From assembly GCA_944384995.1 (NCBI GenBank), contig CALWVN010000003.1, forward strand, positions 96,346 to 160,345: a DNA stretch of 64,000 nt. Direction: 5' to 3'. Positions 17,447 through 24,975 of the stretch are shown here, one piece after another; the stretch's first letter is position 1; each line of letters opens with the position of its first letter. A program made the translations under genes and the position numbers. Under the pieces are notes generated by a model. It saw only the letters and a list, made by a program, of their open reading frames with translations, did not search any database and was not told where the DNA came from. The stretch comes from an uncultured Clostridia bacterium. Lineage in GTDB: Bacteria; Bacillota; Clostridia; Oscillospirales; Acutalibacteraceae.

Positions 17447-17501
17447 TTGACACGGCTCGTTTACACGCTATAATTGACATGTCAATCATTGACATGTCAA
17501 T
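17447..17501 (+). promoter_or_regulatory. MarR promoter with two tandem palindromic operators
   Basis: Consensus promoter TTGACA (17447-17452), 16-nt spacer, TATAAT (17469-17474). Two identical 14-bp perfect palindromes ATTGACATGTCAAT occupy 17473-17486 and 17488-17501, one overlapping the -10 and the next directly downstream, with centres 15 bp apart. They are the obvious autoregulatory site of the MarR protein encoded next. Confidence 0.75.
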
Positions 17502-17522
17502 TTTTAGTATGGGGAGTATGCC

Positions 17523-17972
17523 ATGATGGAAACGACCTTTCACCTGCTTTTGTATCGCGCGTTCCATATGCAGCGAAGCTACCTGCGCCCTTGCCTGCGT
17601 GAGATCGGGCTCGGTTCGGGGCAGCCGAAGCTGTTGTCGTATATTGCGGCGCACCCGAACTGCCGTCCGAAAGCGCTTGCCGATTATTTTGAGATCGACC
17701 CTGCCGCTGTGTCGCGGATGCTCGATGTCATGGAGAAAAGCGGATTTATCGTGCGCCGCGCGGACGGCAAAAACCGGCGCAGCGCGTGCCTTTCGCTGAC
17801 CGAAGCGGGGGAGGAGGCTTTCCGCAGCTGGCGTGCACACTGCCAAAGGGAGGATGCGGTCATGCTGCGCGGCTTTACCGAAGAAGAGAGGGCATGCTTT
17901 GCGGACTTTTTGGTGCGCGCGTACCGCAATTTGCAGGATGCGCAGCGGGAGGAAACGGCATGCGGGAAATGA
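17523..17972 (+). CDS. MarR-family transcriptional regulator
   Basis: 149-residue winged-helix regulator. The DNA-binding region runs from GSGQPKLLSYIA through CRPKALADYFEIDPAAVSRM to the wing IVRRADGKNRRSA; C-terminal helices make the dimer interface. It probably represses its own operon by binding the two palindromes at 17473-17501 and responds to a compound exported by the ABC genes downstream. The first ATG (17523) follows GGGGAG; ATG 17526 is equally possible. The stop overlaps the first ABC gene by 13 nt. Confidence 0.92.
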   Translation: MMETTFHLLLYRAFHMQRSYLRPCLREIGLGSGQPKLLSYIAAHPNCRPKALADYFEIDPAAVSRMLDVMEKSGFIVRRADGKNRRSACLSLTEAGEEAFRSWRAHCQREDAVMLRGFTEEERACFADFLVRAYRNLQDAQREETACGK

Positions 17973-19708
17973 AACGCTTGTTCGGCTGCTTTGGGCCGTA
18001 TAAAAAAGATTTATACCTCGGCGGGCTGTTCGTTTTGATCGAGACCGCCTTTGAATTGGTGATCCCGATCCTTATGGCGGATCTCATTGACATAGGCGTT
18101 GCAAATCGGGACGTGCCCTACATTTTGCACAAAGGTATTCAAATGGGGATTTGCGCGCTCCTTTCACTCATCACGGGGCTATTGTATGCGCGATTTGCCG
18201 CCCGTGCCGCTTACGGCTGGGGCGCGCGCATCCGTGAGGCAGAATATGAAAAGGTGCAGCAATTCGCCTTCGCGAATCTGGACCGCTTTGACACCGCCTC
18301 GCTCGTCACACGCATGACGACGGATGTAACCGTTTTGCAGAATGCCGTCAACGGCGGGCTGCGCCCGCTTGCACGCAGTCCGATCATGCTCATTATGGGG
18401 CTGGGGCTATCATTCTATATGAACGCGCGGCTCGCACTTGTGTTCCTTGTGTGTGCACCGCTGCTTGCCTTTATCCTGTTTGCGATCGTACGCAAAGTCG
18501 CGCCGATGTACAGCGTGCTGCAAAAAGTGGTGGATAAACTCAACCATGTGGTTGAAGAAAATCTTACTGCCATCCGTGCGGTAAAAGCCTATGTGCGCGG
18601 GGATTATGAAGAGGAAAAGTTCCGTGCAGTCAATCAGGATCTGACGAAAACGGGCGAAAAGACCTTCCGGCTCGCCGTACTCAATATGCCGACGCTGCAA
18701 TGTGTGATGTATGTGACGATCGTGCTCATCATGTGGTTCGGCGGCAATATGATTTTGGAAAACAGCCTGCAGGTCGGCGAGCTGACCGGCTTTTTAAGCT
18801 ACGTGATGCAAGTTATGAACTCCATTATGATGATCTCCAACGCCTTTCTGCTGCTGACGCGTTCGCTGGCAAGCGCGCACCGCATCGGCGAGGTGCTCGA
18901 AGAACCCGTGGTGCTCACATCACCCGCGCAAGCGTGCACTACGGTGGAAAACGGCAGCGTGGATTTCGAACACGTTTCGTTCAAATACCATGCCGACGCA
19001 AAGGAATACGCCCTTTCTGATGTTACGCTGCATATTTCTTCGGGGCAGACGGTTGGCGTTTTGGGCGGTACGGGGTCTGCCAAGACGACGCTTGTGCAGC
19101 TGATCCCACGGCTTTACGATGTGACCAAGGGCGCGGTCAAAGTCGGCGGGCGGGATGTGCGGGAATACGACCTGCCGACGCTTCGCGACGCGGTGGGCAT
19201 CGTGCTGCAAAAAAACGTGCTGTTTTCGGGTACGGTACGCGAAAATCTGCTGTGGGGCAATGCACAGGCGTCGGAGGATACACTTTGGGCGGCATGCCGC
19301 GCGGCAGGGGCGGCGGAATTTCTCGAACGCATGCCGAAAGGACTGAACACCGATGTCGGGCAGGGCGGTGTAAACTTTTCCGGCGGGCAGAAGCAACGGC
19401 TGTGCATCGCGCGCACACTGCTGAAACAACCGAAGGTGCTGATCTTCGACGATGCGACCAGCGCTGTGGACACCGCCACCGAAGCGGGCATCCGCACAAC
19501 GCTCGCAGAGCTTCGCGACATGACCAAGATCATCATCGCCCAGCGCATCACCTCCGTGATGCACAGCGACTGTATCGTGGTGCTCGACGACGGCAGGGTG
19601 CACGCCGTTGGTACGCACGACGAGCTTTTGCAAAACGATCCCATTTATCAGGAGATTTACGCAACACAGATGCGGGGAGGTGACGAAGATGGCAGCGAGA
19701 ACGCTTAG
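17960..19708 (+). CDS. ABC exporter subunit, degenerate-site half transporter (pair 1)
   Basis: 582 residues: six-helix type I exporter membrane domain (~1-320) fused to a nucleotide-binding domain. NBD motifs: Walker A GGTGSAKTT, signature FSGGQKQRL, Walker B VLIFDDATSAVD. The residue after the Walker B Asp is Asp instead of catalytic Glu, as in the degenerate subunit of heterodimeric exporters such as TM287. Its partner is the next gene. ATG 17960 follows GGGAGG at 7 nt and lies inside the end of marR; the frame is open from 17786 but has no better start. Likely exports a drug or peptide sensed by the MarR protein. Confidence 0.9.
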   Translation: MREMKRLFGCFGPYKKDLYLGGLFVLIETAFELVIPILMADLIDIGVANRDVPYILHKGIQMGICALLSLITGLLYARFAARAAYGWGARIREAEYEKVQQFAFANLDRFDTASLVTRMTTDVTVLQNAVNGGLRPLARSPIMLIMGLGLSFYMNARLALVFLVCAPLLAFILFAIVRKVAPMYSVLQKVVDKLNHVVEENLTAIRAVKAYVRGDYEEEKFRAVNQDLTKTGEKTFRLAVLNMPTLQCVMYVTIVLIMWFGGNMILENSLQVGELTGFLSYVMQVMNSIMMISNAFLLLTRSLASAHRIGEVLEEPVVLTSPAQACTTVENGSVDFEHVSFKYHADAKEYALSDVTLHISSGQTVGVLGGTGSAKTTLVQLIPRLYDVTKGAVKVGGRDVREYDLPTLRDAVGIVLQKNVLFSGTVRENLLWGNAQASEDTLWAACRAAGAAEFLERMPKGLNTDVGQGGVNFSGGQKQRLCIARTLLKQPKVLIFDDATSAVDTATEAGIRTTLAELRDMTKIIIAQRITSVMHSDCIVVLDDGRVHAVGTHDELLQNDPIYQEIYATQMRGGDEDGSENA

Positions 19709-21536
19709 TGCAAAAAAACCGAAGCATCTTGGATTTACGCTGCACGAGCTGTTTGCCTACATGGGGCGGCACGGCGTTTTGCTGCTGTTTGTTGCCGTCC
19801 TTGTGACCGTCAGCGGCGTCGCAGGCTTGCTCGGCACATATATGATCCGTCCGATCGTCAATAACCTTATAAACGGCGACCTGCATACGCTGGCGGTCGG
19901 TGTCTTGATCGCGGCGGGTATTTTCGGAATAAGTATTTTTAGCGCCTACGGCTATACGCAGCTGATGGTGCGCATGGCGCAAAAGGTGCTCTTTGACATC
20001 CGGCGCGACCTGTTTTCGCACGTGCAGAAGCTGCCGTTGAAATTCTTTGACTCCACGCCGCACGGCGACGTGATGAGCTACTTTACCAACGATGTGGATA
20101 CCGTTTCCGACGCGCTCAACAACAGCTTCGCCATGGCGATCCAAAGCTTTATTCAGATGGCGGGCACGCTTGTGATTTTGTATGTGCTCAACTGGCGGCT
20201 GTCCCTGATCGTCACGCTGTGCTACATCGTCATGTTCCTGTACATTCGGTACAGCGGGCGCCACAGCAAAAAGTATTACAACCGCCAGCAAAAAAGCCTC
20301 GGGGTGCTCGACGGTTATATCGAGGAGACGGTTACGGGGCAAAAGGTCGTCAAGGTTTTCAATCACGAGGCAGAGAACCTGAGGGCCTTCCGCGAGAAGA
20401 ACGAGGCGCTGCGCAAGGCCGGGACGGGCGCGCAGAGCTACGCCGCCACGATGGTGCCCGCCGTGGTGAGCATCTCTTATGTCAACTACGCGCTCGTCGC
20501 GATTCTCGGCGGCATTATGGCGATGCGGGGACTTACGGATGTGGGCAGCCTTGCAAGCTACCTTGTGTTTGTGCGGCAGGCGGCGGCGCCGATCAACCAA
20601 TTTACCCAGCAGTCGAATTTCCTTTTGGCGGCGCTTGCGGGTGCAGAACGCATTTTTGAAGTAATGCGTCTGCCTGCGGAGGTTGACGACGGCGAGATCA
20701 CACTTGTCCATGCGCAGGAGACGGCGGACGGGAACTTGCGTGAGACCGATGCGCCGACAGGCGTCTGGGCCTGGCGCGCGCCGGACGGCAGGCTTACGCG
20801 GCTTTGCGGCGACGTTCGGTTTGAAAATGTGACTTTTGGGTACTCTAAAAAGCATCCCGTGTTGCGCGATGTCAGCCTGTATGCAAAGCCGGGGCAGAAG
20901 ATCGCGTTCGTCGGCTCGACAGGTGCGGGCAAAACCACCATTACAAACCTTATCAACCGCTTTTACGATGTACAGGGCGGGCATGTGCTGTATGACGGGA
21001 TCGACGTGCGCGATCTTCGCAAGGCTGCACTGCGGCGCTCGCTCGGCATCGTCTTGCAGGACACGCACCTGTTCACGGGGACGATCGCGGACAACATCCG
21101 TTTCGGCAAGCCTGATGCGACACAGGAAGAGATTGAAAAAGCGGCAAGAATTGCCAATGCGGATTCGTTCATCCGCCGCCTGCCGAACGGATACGAAACC
21201 ATGGTCACCGCCGACGGCGCGAATCTCTCGCAGGGGCAGAGGCAGCTCTTGGCCATTGCACGGGCGGCTGTGTCCGATCCGCCTGTGCTCATCCTCGACG
21301 AAGCGACTTCCTCCATTGATACGCGCACCGAACGCTTGATTGAAAAGGGTATGGATGCGCTTATGCAGGGGCGTACCGTGTTCGTGATCGCCCACCGCCT
21401 TTCGACCGTGCGCAACGCCAACGCCATCATGGTGCTCGAGCACGGCAAGATCGTCGAGCGCGGTACGCACGAGGAGCTGCTGCGGCAAAAGGGAATGTAT
21501 TACCGCCTTTACCACGGGATGTTTGAATTGAGCTGA
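19689..21536 (+). CDS. ABC exporter subunit, catalytic half transporter (pair 1)
   Basis: 615-residue half transporter: six-helix membrane domain then NBD with Walker A GSTGAGKTT, Walker B LILDEATSSID (canonical Glu) and signature LSQGQRQLL, where Gln replaces the middle Gly of LSGGQ. Together with the preceding protein this gives one competent and one degenerate ATP site, the pattern of heterodimeric exporters. An insertion of ~60 residues between membrane domain and NBD (about 345-400) is enriched in acidic residues. ATG 19689 overlaps the previous gene by 20 nt. Confidence 0.9.
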   Translation: MAARTLSAKKPKHLGFTLHELFAYMGRHGVLLLFVAVLVTVSGVAGLLGTYMIRPIVNNLINGDLHTLAVGVLIAAGIFGISIFSAYGYTQLMVRMAQKVLFDIRRDLFSHVQKLPLKFFDSTPHGDVMSYFTNDVDTVSDALNNSFAMAIQSFIQMAGTLVILYVLNWRLSLIVTLCYIVMFLYIRYSGRHSKKYYNRQQKSLGVLDGYIEETVTGQKVVKVFNHEAENLRAFREKNEALRKAGTGAQSYAATMVPAVVSISYVNYALVAILGGIMAMRGLTDVGSLASYLVFVRQAAAPINQFTQQSNFLLAALAGAERIFEVMRLPAEVDDGEITLVHAQETADGNLRETDAPTGVWAWRAPDGRLTRLCGDVRFENVTFGYSKKHPVLRDVSLYAKPGQKIAFVGSTGAGKTTITNLINRFYDVQGGHVLYDGIDVRDLRKAALRRSLGIVLQDTHLFTGTIADNIRFGKPDATQEEIEKAARIANADSFIRRLPNGYETMVTADGANLSQGQRQLLAIARAAVSDPPVLILDEATSSIDTRTERLIEKGMDALMQGRTVFVIAHRLSTVRNANAIMVLEHGKIVERGTHEELLRQKGMYYRLYHGMFELS

Positions 21537-21881
21537 AAAAGCACTCGTTTCCGATTGGCGCGCTCAACCTGTTGAAGAAGATACTACAGAGAAAGCGAGG
21601 CTTAAAAGTTTTCGTCCACCTTTTTCAAAAGGTGGCGGGGTCGAGGGGCGGTGCCCCCGTCGCGTCCCGCAGGACGCGAAACTCTTTTTCTTAAAAAGCG
21701 CAGGAGGGGAAGCGAAACAGTCCGGTGGACTGTTTGGCGCGGGGCACCCTCGCCGGGGGTGCCCCGATGCGGCGTGCAACGACGCATGACGTAAAATTAC
21801 CTTTTCTTGCGTTATTGCTGATTATGATGCACAACGCCCCCGTTCCCAAATCGGGAACGGGGGCGTTGCCGGTTGCTTGCG
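21537..21881. repeat. Palindrome-rich intergenic element (five hairpins plus a long inverted repeat)
   Basis: No gene is seen in this 345-nt gap between converging genes. Successive hairpins are 21616-21635 (CCACCTTT/AAAGGTGG), 21645-21657 (GGGGC/GCCCC), 21661-21678 (CGCGTCC/GGACGCG), 21717-21733 (ACAGTCC/GGACTGT) and 21741-21765 (9-bp GC stem). It ends with a 16-bp perfect inverted repeat at 21832-21868 (CAACGCCCCCGTTCCC and complement, 5-nt loop), which has no U-tract but probably ends transcription on both sides. The mosaic resembles dispersed REP-like elements; copy number elsewhere cannot be seen here. Confidence 0.6.
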
Positions 21882-22568
21882 TTATGCTTCGTATTCCTCC
21901 GGCAGGCGGATTCCTGCGGTATCCGTTACAGGGACGGAAAACACGATCGCGCCCGCGGGATTCGGCGCGCCGGCCTGTTCCATAACGGCGCGCATCACGT
22001 CGTTTTTGCGCGCGGTGCGCACCACAACGAACACCATTTCCTTTTCCTCTGCAAGCGAGATCCCCAAAAACTTTTTCGCCTGCTCGGCGCCTGTGCCCTT
22101 GGCATGCAGTACCGTGCCGCCCGTGGCTTGTGCGCTGCGCGCTGCGTCCATAATGGTATCGATACTGCCGCTGTTGGCAATGATGATCAGCAATTCAAAA
22201 TCCGTGTTCTGCAAGGTGCTTTCCTCCTTGAGTGCGACTTCCTGCCCGTCCGTCAGGTATTGCAGCGTCCGTCTGCCGCCGATGCTGCTTAACGGCATTA
22301 AAAATGCCACGCCCACACCGGGAACACCGATGTACATGTTCCGATACAAAATTTTTTTAAGCTTCGTCCAGCTTTCTTCCGTGACGATCGCAAAGAACAC
22401 CACGCGCTCTGAGGACTCCAGCCCCAGAAAATCCAGCGTTTCGCTGGTCGCGGTCCCTTTTCCGGGCACGGACAGGGTCACATGCACATTTTCCGACGCC
22501 AAAACCTCTGCAAATTTGTCTTTCAGTTCCCGTGCAACAATCAGCACGGCTACATTGATTTCGTACAT
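21882..22568 (-). CDS. Tandem P-II-like (GlnB-fold) protein
   Basis: 228 residues that read as two P-II-like ferredoxin-fold domains (~1-105 and ~115-228); VFFAIVTEESWTKLKKIL in the first half and MVFVVVRTARKNDVMRAVME in the second occupy equivalent places. No T-loop Tyr/Ser uridylylation motif is recognisable. It sits 23 nt after a DUF1538 membrane protein, suggesting a sensor/regulator for that transporter as GlnK is for AmtB. Start: ATG 22568 follows GGAG at 7 nt; a GTG 6 nt upstream overlaps the SD. P-II-like assignment is from pattern recognition only. Confidence 0.65.
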   Translation of the reverse strand: MYEINVAVLIVARELKDKFAEVLASENVHVTLSVPGKGTATSETLDFLGLESSERVVFFAIVTEESWTKLKKILYRNMYIGVPGVGVAFLMPLSSIGGRRTLQYLTDGQEVALKEESTLQNTDFELLIIIANSGSIDTIMDAARSAQATGGTVLHAKGTGAEQAKKFLGISLAEEKEMVFVVVRTARKNDVMRAVMEQAGAPNPAGAIVFSVPVTDTAGIRLPEEYEA

Positions 22569-22591
22569 TTGCACGCTCCTCTCCGCCCGTG

Positions 22592-24121
22592 TTACAGCTC
22601 GATGATCTCAAGATCGGCAAGGGGTTCGCCCACGGGCAGCGCCGTTTCCGCAAACTCTGCGCGGCGCGCCTTCCGTTTATACAAAACCCCGAAGATCTGA
22701 ATGGTGATCAGCGGCGTCATAGCGACCATGGCGACCACGCCGAACGCGTCACGCACCACATTGCCGCCCGTCGCCGTGCATGCGCCGATGGCGAACGGCA
22801 AAAGGAAGGTCGCCGTCATCGGGCCCGACGCAACGCCGCCGGAGTCAAAGGCGATCGCGGTAAAAATTTTCGGCGTAAAGAACGAAAGAAGCAGTGCAAT
22901 TGCATAGCCGGGGATCACCAGCCACAGCACCGAAACGCCCGCGAGCACGCGGATCAAGGCAAGCCCCACCGAAACGGCAACGCCGATGGAAAGGCTTGTG
23001 CTGAGCGCCTTGCCCGACACCGCGCCGGAGGTGATCTCTTCGACCTGCTCGCGCAAAACATAGACGGCGGGTTCGGCTCTGACGATGAAATAGCCCATCA
23101 CTACGCCGATGGGTATAATGATCCAATTATAAGACAGCCCTGCAAGCGTCTGTCCAAGGTAGTTGCCCGCCGGCATGAAGCCGACGTTTACACCCGTCAA
23201 AAACAGTACAAGCCCGACATAGGTGTAAGCAAGCCCGATGACGATCTTCAACAGCTCGCGCTTTTTAAGCTTGAGCGCAAAAATTTGAAATACGGCAAAA
23301 AACAAGACGATCGGAAGCAAAGAGACCGCGATCTCCCGAATGTATTTCGGAAAGCCCGACAAAAACGTGTAAAACAGCTCTGCGGAATCCGCGATCTGCG
23401 GGATCTCGCTTGCGATATAGGTCGTGTCGCCGGGGTTATAGAGCACACCCAGCAGCAGCACGGCGAGGATGGGTCCGATGGAGCACAGCGCCACAAGGCC
23501 GAAGCTGTCGTTTTCGGCGTGCTTGTCGCTTCGCACGGCGGCAAAGCCGACGCCGAGCGCCATGATGAACGGGACGGTCATCGGCCCCGTGGTCACGCCG
23601 CCCGAGTCAAACGCGACCGCCAGAAAATCCTCCGGTACGAAAAAGGCGATCGCAAATACAAGCAAATAAAATACGATCAGCAATTTGTTGAGCGATTTGG
23701 AAAACAGCATGCGCAGCACGGCGACGACCAAAAACAGCCCGACGCCGACCGCGACCGCTAAAATGAGGATGAGATTGGGCACGGCGGGCACCTGCTCGGC
23801 AAGCACCTGCAAGTCCGGCTCGGAGATCGTAATGATAAAACCCAGCACGAACGCGAGCGCAGCCGTCAGCCAAAGCCGATTGGTCTTTGCCATACGCGCC
23901 CCGACCTTTTCGCCGACGGGCGTCATGGCAAGCTCCGCGCCGAGTGTAAAAAACATCATGCCTGCGATCAGCAGCACCGCGCCGAACAGAAACAAAATCA
24001 AAATACCCGTCGGAATCGGTGCGATCGTAAAGCTTAACAGCAGCACGATGCATACGATCGGCAGCACCGCCGAAAGCGCTTCTTTCAGTTTCTCTTTCAA
24101 TTTGGTTTGATAATCCCGCAT
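22592..24121 (-). CDS. DUF1538 integral membrane protein
   Basis: 509-residue polytopic membrane protein with an internal duplication: AFDSGGVTTGPMTVPFIMAL in the first half and AFDSGGVASGPMTATFLLPF in the second. This matches the DUF1538 family as I know it; two inverted or parallel repeats of a conserved re-entrant SGGVxxGPMT motif suggest a transport channel, but the substrate is not established. ATG start preceded by AAAGGCAGG. It is co-directional with the P-II-like gene downstream (gap 23 nt), so they form a two-gene operon. Confidence 0.8.
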   Translation of the reverse strand: MRDYQTKLKEKLKEALSAVLPIVCIVLLLSFTIAPIPTGILILFLFGAVLLIAGMMFFTLGAELAMTPVGEKVGARMAKTNRLWLTAALAFVLGFIITISEPDLQVLAEQVPAVPNLILILAVAVGVGLFLVVAVLRMLFSKSLNKLLIVFYLLVFAIAFFVPEDFLAVAFDSGGVTTGPMTVPFIMALGVGFAAVRSDKHAENDSFGLVALCSIGPILAVLLLGVLYNPGDTTYIASEIPQIADSAELFYTFLSGFPKYIREIAVSLLPIVLFFAVFQIFALKLKKRELLKIVIGLAYTYVGLVLFLTGVNVGFMPAGNYLGQTLAGLSYNWIIIPIGVVMGYFIVRAEPAVYVLREQVEEITSGAVSGKALSTSLSIGVAVSVGLALIRVLAGVSVLWLVIPGYAIALLLSFFTPKIFTAIAFDSGGVASGPMTATFLLPFAIGACTATGGNVVRDAFGVVAMVAMTPLITIQIFGVLYKRKARRAEFAETALPVGEPLADLEIIEL

Positions 24122-24188
24122 GCATCGACCTGCCTTTCAAAAATTGCGGTGTTTCCGTACAGCCGCAGTATATGTATGGTACACAAAT

Positions 24189-24216
24189 AGTTTACCATAT
24201 ATTTTGTTCCGCGCAA
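24189..24216 (-). promoter_or_regulatory. Predicted promoter of the DUF1538/P-II-like operon
   Basis: On the minus strand TTGCGC (24216-24211), 16-nt spacer, TAAACT (24194-24189) with TGG before it (extended -10). About 70 nt of leader precede the DUF1538 start. Confidence 0.45.
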
Positions 24217-24252
24217 AGCGAAAAAGCCCGCAAAAAAGTAAACATTATGTGA

Positions 24253-24288
24253 ACAAAACAGCAGCCCGCGCGGAAAGCACGGGCTGCT
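24253..24288 (-). terminator. Terminator after the small membrane protein
   Basis: Minus-strand stem AGCAGCCCG/CGGGCTGCT (24288-24280 with 24268-24260), followed by TGTTTTG. Confidence 0.65.
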
Positions 24289-24304
24289 ATATAAAACACA
24301 CATT

Positions 24305-24736
24305 CTAATCGGCAACTGTCTGCACGGCGTTGATAACCACAAGCACGGCGTACACGGCAAGGCACGGCAGGCACAAAACGGCGCATACGCGCAAAAGCAT
24401 GCTGTTTTCGTGCGCGTGTGCAAAGACGGCGGGCACAAGCGTAAAGAGGACCGCGCCGACGAAAACGGCCGTAAGCGCTGCGCGCAGCTTTTTGGATACA
24501 TGTGTATTCCAAAGATTGACAACCGTCAACAGGATGGCTGTCACGCCGAGCAAGATCGGCACAAAAATCAGCGTTTCGGACAGAAAAGAAGTATAAAAGG
24601 AATTGAATAACGGATAAAGAAATTCCGGCGTTAAGGTCAGGGACAGGTACATGGAAGAAAGATCCGTGACCAAAACATATGCGGTGATCGTCGAAAAAAG
24701 TCCGCTTAATGCAAGCAGAATAGAGCAAACTGTCAT
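24305..24736 (-). CDS. Small four-helix membrane protein, function unknown
   Basis: 143 residues starting MTVCSILLALSG, with four hydrophobic segments (about 3-25, 50-72, 85-105 and 112-135) joined by short polar loops. No family was recognised. ATG 24736 follows ACGAGGGG; a longer in-frame reading to 24853 would cross a leader-like region and a hairpin and is rejected. Upstream lie a promoter with a palindrome, a nine-codon open frame preceded by an almost identical ribosome binding site, and a hairpin, which together look like regulation by attenuation. Confidence 0.6.
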   Translation of the reverse strand: MTVCSILLALSGLFSTITAYVLVTDLSSMYLSLTLTPEFLYPLFNSFYTSFLSETLIFVPILLGVTAILLTVVNLWNTHVSKKLRAALTAVFVGAVLFTLVPAVFAHAHENSMLLRVCAVLCLPCLAVYAVLVVINAVQTVAD

Positions 24737-24765
24737 GGGAACCCCTCGTTTCAAGCGCCGTTCCC

Positions 24766-24784
24766 TCCTGCATTTTGTGCAGGA
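24766..24784 (-). promoter_or_regulatory. Leader hairpin between mini-ORF and small membrane protein
   Basis: TCCTGCA-CAAAA-TGCAGGA, a 7-bp perfect stem, lies between the nine-codon leader frame and the start of the membrane protein gene. Confidence 0.4.
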
Positions 24785-24800
24785 CGAAAAGGCACGACGT

Positions 24801-24830
24801 TTAAGAGCCGACGTCTGGACACTGCTGCAT
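24801..24830 (-). CDS. Possible nine-residue leader peptide
   Basis: ATG at 24830 opens a frame of nine codons (MQQCPDVGS) ending in TAA at 24803-24801. Its upstream GAAACGAGGGGATTCCC is nearly identical to the sequence before the membrane protein start (GAAACGAGGGGTTCCC), a direct repeat of about 20 bp. This shared initiation region is the only evidence for translation; it could equally be a small duplication without function. Confidence 0.35.
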   Translation of the reverse strand: MQQCPDVGS

Positions 24831-24879
24831 GGGAATCCCCTCGTTTCACCCAAATCGCTGTTTTCCTCTTTATATCATC

Positions 24880-24909
24880 ATTTTACCATGGTAAATCCTT
24901 TTGTGTCAA
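24880..24909 (-). promoter_or_regulatory. Promoter with palindromic operator for the small membrane protein
   Basis: Minus strand TTGACA (24909-24904), 18-nt spacer, TAAAAT (24885-24880). A 14-bp perfect palindrome TTTACCATGGTAAA (24882-24895) covers the end of the spacer and most of the -10, where a repressor would block RNA polymerase. Confidence 0.55.
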
Positions 24910-24917
24910 CCGATCTA

Positions 24918-24949
24918 AAGAAAAACCCGCACCTTACGAAAGGTGCGGG
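24918..24949 (-). terminator. Terminator of ilvD
   Basis: Minus-strand stem CCCGCACCTT/AAGGTGCGGG (10 bp, loop of 4; 24949-24926) followed by TTTTTCTTT. Confidence 0.8.
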
Positions 24950-24975
24950 AAAGAAATGTGTATGCTTTGCGTTTG

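Noticed and set aside
19548-21515. 655-codon open frame antisense to the ABC exporter
   Set aside because: Shadow frame; the sense strand carries complete ABC motifs.
24737-24853. Longer reading of the small membrane protein
   Set aside because: Would cover the leader hairpin and mini-ORF; the internal ATG at 24736 has a good ribosome binding site and starts at a membrane helix.
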